DNA of 64,000 bases, taken from assembly GCF_030817075.1 (NCBI RefSeq), contig NZ_JAUSYU010000001.1, positions 2,976,001-3,040,000 of the forward strand. The letters are read 5' to 3'. The stretch comes from Arthrobacter sp. V1I9. Its GTDB lineage: Bacteria > Actinomycetota > Actinomycetes > Actinomycetales > Micrococcaceae. Made by a program: the position numbers and the translations under genes. Shown here one piece after another: positions 58,675 through 64,000 of the stretch (position 1 is the first letter of the stretch; every line of letters begins with the position of its first letter). The notes beneath the pieces are model-generated. The model worked only from the letters and a program-made list of their open reading frames with translations, did no database searches and was not told where the DNA came from.

Positions 58675-59235
58675 TCACCAGAAGTGGGCCACGTCCACAA
58701 TCAGCCGTGAACCTGTTCCGGGACCGGCCACCGTAAAGACCCGGAAGGGCAGCCGGGCGCGGACGCCCAGGCCAACACTGGTGTAGCCCTCGAAGCTTCC
58801 CGCGTAAACCACCTGCCGGAAGGTCTGGTAGCCGGAGACGTTGGACAGTTCGGTCTTTGCCCGCGGGTTGTACGTGACGTTGCCCTTCTGGTCATAGGAA
58901 GGCGCATGCACTGAAACCTGCAGGCGTGCGCCGCCCCTGACCGGAATGGTGAAACCGGAGCCGTCCTGGACGATGTTCGGGACATACCGGACCGTGTAGC
59001 CCGTAGCCGGGCCGTTAAGGTCAACCACCATCCGGTCAAAGCAGTAGTGCTGCCCGGTCCGGACGTTGGTGACGGAGGCGGTGCTGAATTTGGGCCCGGC
59101 TTTTGCGAGGGACCCCCATTGAAGACCGCAATACGATGTGGCAGCCGAGGCGGGCCCCGGAACCAGAATTCCCAGCCCGACAGCCACGAGGAGAGCCGTG
59201 AGCCAGATGAGGAGTTTTTTCATTGTGGGTGCCAT
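58675..59235 (-). CDS. Secreted AMIN-like domain protein
   Basis: A 186-residue exported protein. The signal peptide (KKLLIWLTALLVAVGLGILV, cleavage after ASA near residue 31) is followed by a single AMIN-like domain with CFDRMVVDLNGPATGYTVRY and VRGGARLQVSVHAPS, and two extracellular cysteines that could pair. Function is unknown; AMIN-like domains bind wall polymers. The ATG at 59235 is used; 59223 is an alternative. Confidence 0.82.
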   Translation of the reverse strand: MAPTMKKLLIWLTALLVAVGLGILVPGPASAATSYCGLQWGSLAKAGPKFSTASVTNVRTGQHYCFDRMVVDLNGPATGYTVRYVPNIVQDGSGFTIPVRGGARLQVSVHAPSYDQKGNVTYNPRAKTELSNVSGYQTFRQVVYAGSFEGYTSVGLGVRARLPFRVFTVAGPGTGSRLIVDVAHFW

Positions 59236-59448
59236 CCAGAGGAGAGTGGAGCGATTGGATAGCTCAAGCGTAGGAGCGCTGCACTACGGAATACGAGGGT
59301 TGTGGCCGCTTCGGCGCGGAACCGTAAGGATGCCGGGATCCGCATCACGCGCCTGTAAATCCGGGGCTCTTTTGCCCCCGTCCTTAACCGTTCCGGTGCC
59401 GTTTCTGGACCCGGCCGTTATGCCGGATAACGACACTGGAAGACCAAA

Positions 59449-59483
59449 CAGCGCCGGTCACCCTCAAGGGGTGGCCGGCGCTG
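59449..59483 (-). terminator. Terminator of DUF4193 gene
   Basis: CAGCGCCGG (59449-59457) pairs with CCGGCGCTG (59475-59483), with an inner CACCC/GGGTG helix. On the minus strand TTTGGTCTT follows. It ends the DUF4193 transcript. Confidence 0.8.
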
Positions 59484-59498
59484 CTTTGGGTATGGATT

Positions 59499-59801
59499 TC
59501 AGCCTTCGCAGTCGCGGCAGTACTTCATGCCGTTCTTCTCGCGGGCCACCTGGGACCGGTGGCGGACCAGGAAGCAGGACGAGCAGGTGAACTCATCTGA
59601 CTGCTCGGGAACCACGATGACGGTCAGTTCCTCGTTGGACAGGTCGGCGCCGGGCAGGTCGATGCCCTCGGCCGTGTCGTTTTCTTCGAGGTCGATCACG
59701 GCGGTCTGCGCATTGGCGCCGCGTGACGCCTGCAGGGCCTCCAGGGAGTCGGCAGGAGACTCTTCTTCTTGCTTGCGAGGAGCATCGTAATCGGTAGCCA
59801 T
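59499..59801 (-). CDS. DUF4193 domain protein
   Basis: A 100-residue actinobacterial protein with an acidic N-terminus (MATDYDAPRKQEEESPA) and a C-terminal zinc-ribbon-like motif: CSSC in EFTCSSCFLV and CRDC near the end. DUF4193 family of unknown function, widely conserved and often near DNA-metabolism genes. ATG at 59801 is the family start; earlier in-frame starts are rejected. A 480-base stretch with little coding content follows upstream. Confidence 0.9.
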   Translation of the reverse strand: MATDYDAPRKQEEESPADSLEALQASRGANAQTAVIDLEENDTAEGIDLPGADLSNEELTVIVVPEQSDEFTCSSCFLVRHRSQVAREKNGMKYCRDCEG

Positions 59802-59914
59802 AGAGTGTTCACTTTCGTTGCTGCACAGCACCATTTCAGGCACCTCAGTGAAGCAGTTTAGGTCATTCTGCCTTCACGCGCGCAAAAGTGTGTTCAAGCA
59901 GACATTCCACGTGG

Positions 59915-60097
59915 TTACGCCGTGGATTCCGGCTGCTGCTCCCGGGCATGGTCTGCTCCGACGGCCACTCCACTGAGTGCCGGCAGCCAGCCCCACCGCG
60001 TCGCGTCTGCCATCGCATCTGCAGCCTGGCCAGGAGTTTCGCAGGAAAACGTATCCGCGAACCAGGCACGGATTCGAACTGGGAATTGAGCTGTCAT
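59915..60097 (-). CDS. Possible small protein (60 residues)
   Basis: A short frame MTAQFPVRIRAWFADTFSCE ending at a TAG, tryptophan- and alanine-rich, with plausible codon use. GGAGG precedes the ATG but almost touches it, and no family was recognised. It sits alone in the 59.8-60.3 kb gap. Confidence 0.35.
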   Translation of the reverse strand: MTAQFPVRIRAWFADTFSCETPGQAADAMADATRWGWLPALSGVAVGADHAREQQPESTA

Positions 60098-60196
60098 GCC
60101 TCCGACCGTACGGAGCAAATGTTGAGGGCGCGTTTCGTCCCGGTCTCGGTGATATTAATCCCGGGCTGCTGCCTAAGGGGAGGAAAAAATAGGCGG

Positions 60197-60226
60197 TTGA
60201 CCCGTCCACGGAACTGCTCCTAAACT
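60197..60226 (+). promoter_or_regulatory. Candidate promoter for FAD oxidoreductase
   Basis: TTGACC (60197-60202), an 18-base spacer and TAAACT (60221-60226) place transcription start near 60233, about 50 bases before the gene. Confidence 0.6.
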
Positions 60227-60283
60227 CCCGGCATCGGCACTACGGGCGAATTGTCCTTGCCCTTCAGTCTGGAAGTAACAGCG

Positions 60284-61705
60284 ATGGCCACAGTTCATCA
60301 CAACAATCCGGAGCTTGAGGTCCAGCAGTCACTGCAGGACCTGCGTGGACGGCTGCAGGGATCCTTGATCGAGCCGCAGGATCCGCTTTACGAGGAAGCC
60401 CGGGCAGTATGGAACGGGATGGTGGATCTCCGTCCCCGCGCCATCGCGAGGGCCGGAGCCGTCTCGGACATCGACCTGGTGCTGGATACGGCGCGGCGCA
60501 GCGGCCTGGCGCTTGCCGTGCGCGGCGGGGGGCACAACATCGCCGGCCATGGCACCGTTGACGGCGGCCTGGTCCTGGATCTGGGACCGCTGCGGACTGT
60601 CGGAGTCGACGCCGAAAGCAGGCTCGTCACCGTCGAGCCGGGAGCCACCCTGGCTGACGTGGACGGGGCTACAGCCGCTCATGGGCTGGCCGTTCCTTTG
60701 GGGGTCATCAGCGGGACAGGGGTAGCAGGACTCACCCTTGGCGGCGGGGTGGGCTGGCTGACCCGGACGGGCGGATTGAGCCTGGACAACCTGGAAGCGG
60801 CCGATATCGTCACCGCCGGCGGAGAGCACCTGCACGCCAGCGCCGACGAGAACCCCGAGTTGTTCTGGGGGCTGCGTGGCGGTGGCGGGAACTTCGGCGT
60901 CGTATCCTCCTTCACCTTCCGTGCCCGCCCCCTGCCTGCGGCACCCCTGGGCGGCAACCTCTTCTACCGGCAACAGCACTGGAGGTCCGCCCTTATTGCC
61001 TTCGATGCCTGGACCCGGGACCTGCCTGATGAGATGAACCCGATCGTCTCGTTCCTGATCTTCCCGCCCGAGTTCGGCATGGGCAACGAGCCCTGGATGA
61101 TCCTTGGAGTCGCCTGGGCCGGTGAGGACCACCAGGCCGGCCTCAACCTCATAGACCGGCTCCGGGCCGTTGCTCCGCCTGACGAAGAGGAAGTGGGACC
61201 CACCTCCTGGCTGGATTGGCAAAGCGCCATGGACGCAGTGTTCCCCAAGGGCTCACGCGGCTACTGGAAAAACGTTTCGTTCTCACGGCTCGATGAAGAG
61301 GTAGTGGACGTTGTGGTTGGTTTCGCCTCCGAACTGTCGTGGGAGGGCACCGGCATCGATATCCATCATCTGGAGGGCGTCTTTGGCCGGGTCCCGGAAG
61401 AGGCAACGGCGTTCCCTAACCGCTCCGCGCGTTACTGGCTCAACGTTTACGGGTTCTGGCGGGACGCGGCTGAGGACGAGCGGCTGACCGCTTTCGCCCG
61501 CAAGGCCTATGCGCTGATGCGTCCATTTGCCGAGCAGGGCGAATACGTCAACTTCCTGGGGGCGGAGCTGGGGGTCAGGGAGGCGGATGCCGCGCGCGAT
61601 GCCTACGGCCAGGACAAGTACCAGCGGCTCGTTGCCCTTAAGGACCGTTATGATCCGCAGAACGTCCTGCGCCTGAACCACAACATCCCGCCGTCGGGCG
61701 GCTAG
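60284..61705 (+). CDS. FAD-linked oxidoreductase (berberine-bridge-enzyme type)
   Basis: A 473-residue flavoprotein of the PCMH/BBE class. FAD-binding domain: RGGGHNIAGHGTVDGGLVLD (residues about 80-99, with His for 8-alpha attachment), and GGGVGWLTRTGGLSLDNL; the C-terminal BBE motif is YDPQNVLRLNHNI. The second covalent Cys of bicovalent members is not evident. It oxidises an alcohol or sugar; the substrate is unknown. ATG at 60284 follows GGAAG by nine bases. Confidence 0.9.
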   Translation: MATVHHNNPELEVQQSLQDLRGRLQGSLIEPQDPLYEEARAVWNGMVDLRPRAIARAGAVSDIDLVLDTARRSGLALAVRGGGHNIAGHGTVDGGLVLDLGPLRTVGVDAESRLVTVEPGATLADVDGATAAHGLAVPLGVISGTGVAGLTLGGGVGWLTRTGGLSLDNLEAADIVTAGGEHLHASADENPELFWGLRGGGGNFGVVSSFTFRARPLPAAPLGGNLFYRQQHWRSALIAFDAWTRDLPDEMNPIVSFLIFPPEFGMGNEPWMILGVAWAGEDHQAGLNLIDRLRAVAPPDEEEVGPTSWLDWQSAMDAVFPKGSRGYWKNVSFSRLDEEVVDVVVGFASELSWEGTGIDIHHLEGVFGRVPEEATAFPNRSARYWLNVYGFWRDAAEDERLTAFARKAYALMRPFAEQGEYVNFLGAELGVREADAARDAYGQDKYQRLVALKDRYDPQNVLRLNHNIPPSGG

Positions 61706-61749
61706 TCGTCCCTCTGGCGGGAAACCGGCAGGACCGGGAAAAGAAAAAG

Positions 61750-61823
61750 AGCCCCCTGTCGGATTCGAACCGACGACCCCCGCTTTACAAGAGCGGTGCT
61801 CTGGCCAACTGAGCTAAGGAGGC
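61750..61823 (-). tRNA. tRNA-Thr (anticodon TGT)
   Basis: The 74-nt cloverleaf on the minus strand has acceptor GCCTCCT/AGGGGGC, D-arm AGCTCAGTTGGCCAGAGC, anticodon stem CCGCT/AGCGG with loop CTTGTAA giving anticodon TGT, and T-arm GTCGGTTCGAATCCGAC. CCA is not encoded. It decodes ACA and related Thr codons. Confidence 0.96.
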
Positions 61824-61932
61824 GTGCCCTTGCGGGCGGGCACCTGAACGGCGCTAGATAAGGTTAGCCCAAGTCCTCCCGGTGGTAAAAACGCCGGCTT
61901 TGGCTCTCGCGGAACATGCCCGCGCAAACGGA

Positions 61933-61969
61933 AGGGCCCGCCTCCGGAACCTATCCGGAAGCGGGCCCT
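61933..61969 (-). terminator. Terminator of DsbA-like gene
   Basis: AGGGCCCGC (61933-61941) pairs with GCGGGCCCT (61961-61969), with an inner TCCGGA/TCCGGA helix. It lies just past the stop of the minus-strand thioredoxin-fold gene. Confidence 0.85.
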
Positions 61970-61987
61970 GAATCACACGGAGATGCT

Positions 61988-62863
61988 CTAGGCCTTGGCG
62001 TCGATTGCTGCCTGGATCTCGGCGTTCAGGTCGGCAGTGCCGTCCCACTGCTTGCCGTCGATGAAGACGGTGGGCGTCCCGGTGATGCCGGTATTCTCTG
62101 CCAGCTGGGTGGAGTACTTCACGTAGGGGCGGAAAGTCTTCTCGTCCACGCAACTGTTGATGTCCGCACCGATGTCACTGGCCAGGGACTTCAGCTTGTC
62201 GTCAGAGAGTCCTGCTCCGCCTTCGGCAGGCTGGTTGGCAAACAGAACGTCAACGTACTCGGCGTACTTTTCGGGCGCCTTGTCGGCTACGCAGGCCGCG
62301 GCGTTGGCGGAACGCGAGGAGTAGTTGGTGCTGGACTGGCGGTCCAGGAAGCCCAGCGGGCGGTACTCCATGGTGATCTTGCCTTCATTGCGGAGCGTGG
62401 TGAGCGCCTCGCTGTACGTGTTTTCGAACCGCAGGCAGACCGGGCAGATGAAGTCGATGTAGGCAACCACCTTCACCGGCTGGCCCGCTTCGGCCTCGGC
62501 GCCGGGCGCCACCACAGGGCTTGGCTGTGCATCGGGCTTGGCCGGAAGGTTGGCCATGTCCACAGTGGCCGGGTCCGCCTTTTTGACCTCGGTGTTCGCC
62601 AGCAGGGTCACACCGCCGTTGACGTTGGCGCTGGCCGGTACCGGCCCCTGGTCTGCAATGGGGGTGTTCTGCCGGATGCCGGTGGTCACCACCAAAGCGA
62701 TAATCGCCAGGATGGCCACAACGGCCGCCACAATTCCCCACCCGATCAGCAGCTTGTTGCGCTTGTCCTTTTTAAGCTGGGCGTCACGGATCAGCCGCGC
62801 TTTCTCGCGGGCCTCCGCGGTGCGCTCAGCTTTGGACTTACGTACTTCGTTTGCGGGGCTCAT
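61988..62863 (-). CDS. DsbA-family thiol-disulfide oxidoreductase
   Basis: A 291-residue membrane-anchored protein. Basic cytoplasmic N-terminus, one helix (about residues 40-60), then an extracytoplasmic thioredoxin fold with CXXC as ICPVC and cis-Pro in GTPTVF. The sequence between helix and fold is Pro/Ala-rich. It likely forms disulfides in exported proteins. ATG at 62863 follows AAGGAA. It is divergent from otsA. Confidence 0.88.
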   Translation of the reverse strand: MSPANEVRKSKAERTAEAREKARLIRDAQLKKDKRNKLLIGWGIVAAVVAILAIIALVVTTGIRQNTPIADQGPVPASANVNGGVTLLANTEVKKADPATVDMANLPAKPDAQPSPVVAPGAEAEAGQPVKVVAYIDFICPVCLRFENTYSEALTTLRNEGKITMEYRPLGFLDRQSSTNYSSRSANAAACVADKAPEKYAEYVDVLFANQPAEGGAGLSDDKLKSLASDIGADINSCVDEKTFRPYVKYSTQLAENTGITGTPTVFIDGKQWDGTADLNAEIQAAIDAKA

Positions 62864-63042
62864 GTGTTCCTTGGGTCGATCGACGAGGGGGACCAATTCG
62901 TGGCAACCCTCCCATTTTAGGGGAGAAAACTGAGAGCTTGCCTGTTCAAGTATTCTGCCGGATTGACCAGCGGACGAATAGCACGGAAGATTCCGTCCCG
63001 TTAGGGTGAACTAAGAGGCACAAGCAACCCCAGGGGGCCGCA

Positions 63043-64000
63043 ATGCAAACACCCGTCCAGGAAAAACCCTCCACCGCAGCCGGGTCCGGCGCCGCCGGCT
63101 CCGGCCAGAGCGGGCAAACAAAGTATGACTTCATGGTGGTCTCGAACAGGCTGCCCGTTGACCGCTGCGCTCCCGGCGAAAGCGGCGACGACGGCTCCGG
63201 CTGGCGCCGGTCCCCCGGCGGCCTGGTGACCGCACTGGCACCGATGATGACCAAAACCGACGGCGCATGGGTGGGCTGGCACGGCGCCCCGGACGAGACG
63301 GTACAGCCCTTCAGCCACGGCGGCATGGACCTGGTCCCGGTGCAGCTCAGCGCCGACGACGTCGAGCTCTATTACGAGGGTTTCTCCAATGCCACGCTGT
63401 GGCCGCTCTACCATGACGTCATCGCCCCGCCTGAGTTCCACCGGACGTGGTGGGACGCCTACCGCAAAGTCAACAGAAGGTTCGCCGACGCCGTCATACG
63501 CCATGCTGACGAGGGCGCCACGGTGTGGATCCAGGACTACCAGCTGCAGCTGGTGCCCCGGATGCTGCGGGAAGCGCGGCCGGACCTCCGGATCGGTTTC
63601 TTCAACCACATTCCGTTCCCCCCACCCGAGATCTTCGCGCAGCTGCCATGGCGGCAGGCCATCATCGACGGCCTCCTCGGCGCAGATCTGGTGGGCTTCC
63701 AGCGTGCCAGCGACGCCGGAAACTTCATGCGTTCGGCCCGCCGCTTCCTCGGCGCCAGCGTCAAGCAGCAGCAGGTGCACGTCAAGGGCCAAGACGGCGA
63801 AATCACGCACATCGCCCGTGCCCAGGCGTTCCCCATCTCCATCGACGTCCAGCAAATCAGCGAGCTGGCCCAAAAGCCGGAGATCATTGAGCGGGCGCGC
63901 CAGATCCGCCAGGACCTCGGCAACCCGAAAACCATCCTGCTGGGCGTGGACCGCCTGGACTACACCAAGGGCATCCGGCACCGGCTGAAGGCGTTCGAGG
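63043..64000 (+). CDS. otsA: Trehalose-6-phosphate synthase OtsA (partial)
   Basis: A GT20 glucosyltransferase making trehalose 6-phosphate from UDP-glucose and glucose-6-phosphate; the first 319 residues are in the window. MVVSNRLPVDR, the GG loop RSPGGLVTAL, WIQDYQLQLVP, FFNHIPFPPPEIF and VDRLDYTKGIRHR are diagnostic. A 28-residue Ala/Gly/Pro-rich N-terminal extension precedes the core. Trehalose is a common osmoprotectant in this group. Confidence 0.95.
   Translation, partial: MQTPVQEKPSTAAGSGAAGSGQSGQTKYDFMVVSNRLPVDRCAPGESGDDGSGWRRSPGGLVTALAPMMTKTDGAWVGWHGAPDETVQPFSHGGMDLVPVQLSADDVELYYEGFSNATLWPLYHDVIAPPEFHRTWWDAYRKVNRRFADAVIRHADEGATVWIQDYQLQLVPRMLREARPDLRIGFFNHIPFPPPEIFAQLPWRQAIIDGLLGADLVGFQRASDAGNFMRSARRFLGASVKQQQVHVKGQDGEITHIARAQAFPISIDVQQISELAQKPEIIERARQIRQDLGNPKTILLGVDRLDYTKGIRHRLKAFE

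Noticed and set aside
60061..60118. tRNA-like ATTCGAAC sequence
   Set aside because: The T-stem does not pair, and no anticodon arm or acceptor could be built around it.

Overview
The window is high-GC DNA from an actinobacterium of the order Micrococcales, most likely Arthrobacter or Pseudarthrobacter. This rests on the mix of actinobacterial families (DUF3263, DUF4193, DUF3027, DUF6457, DUF6314, XPB helicase with its Helicase_C_3 partner, WXG100 protein, ThrE exporter, paired FemAB-like transferases), actinobacterial-type c-di-AMP and glycine riboswitches, and frequent GTG/TTG starts. It reads as ordinary chromosome: about 50 genes, two tRNA genes, and no transposase, integrase, phage block or CRISPR array.

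Layout. 1-4.8 kb: partial pcrA helicase, an inositol-monophosphatase-like enzyme, two small membrane proteins, tRNA-Arg(CCT), a DUF6314 protein and a NUDIX hydrolase. 4.8-10.1 kb: ABC exporter and an ABC-F gene broken by a frameshift, divergent from an HTH regulator plus multi-TM membrane protein pair. 10.3-13.4 kb: GH38 alpha-mannosidase, also frameshifted. 13.5-17.3 kb: molybdenum-cofactor group (fdhD, moeA, DUF6457, mobA) and an HNH endonuclease. 17.6-20.8 kb: three secreted cell-wall hydrolases (two NlpC/P60-like, one M23) with two c-di-AMP riboswitches. 20.8-24.8 kb: DtxR/IdeR-type regulator, serC, DUF3027, cold-shock protein. 24.8-31.7 kb: helicase pair, two-component system, WXG100 protein. 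31.7-38 kb: RNase H fusion, orphan sugar-binding lipoprotein with LacI-type operators, CIRCE-controlled groEL, amino-acid-type binding lipoprotein coupled to a cold-shock gene. 38-45.7 kb: LytR_C protein, DUF3263, ung, siderophore-interacting protein with an iron box, ThrE-type exporter, two Fem transferases, TspO. 45.7-51.9 kb: serine/glycine catabolism (gcvP, gcvT, sdaA) behind a tandem glycine riboswitch. 51.9-58.6 kb: TetR/MFS divergent pair on a perfect palindrome, dps, and an agmatine/putrescine operon (aguB, aguA, permease). 58.7-64 kb: AMIN-like secreted protein, DUF4193, FAD oxidoreductase, tRNA-Thr(TGT), DsbA-like protein and partial otsA.

How the parts fit. The gcv genes and sdaA would convert glycine and serine to one-carbon units, ammonia and pyruvate; no gcvH lies beside them. 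The aguB-aguA-permease operon would import a polyamine-type substrate and turn agmatine into putrescine. The wall hydrolases respond to c-di-AMP, and the Fem enzymes would build peptidoglycan cross-bridges.

Most unusual signals: a 77-nt structured RNA candidate in the sdaA leader, a terminator-attenuator ahead of the broken ABC-F gene, an eight-codon ORF with a strong ribosome-binding site stop-start coupled to gcvP, a perfect 26-bp palindrome with mirrored -10 boxes and a likely leaderless MFS gene, and two single-base frameshifts within 4 kb. No wholly new gene system was seen.
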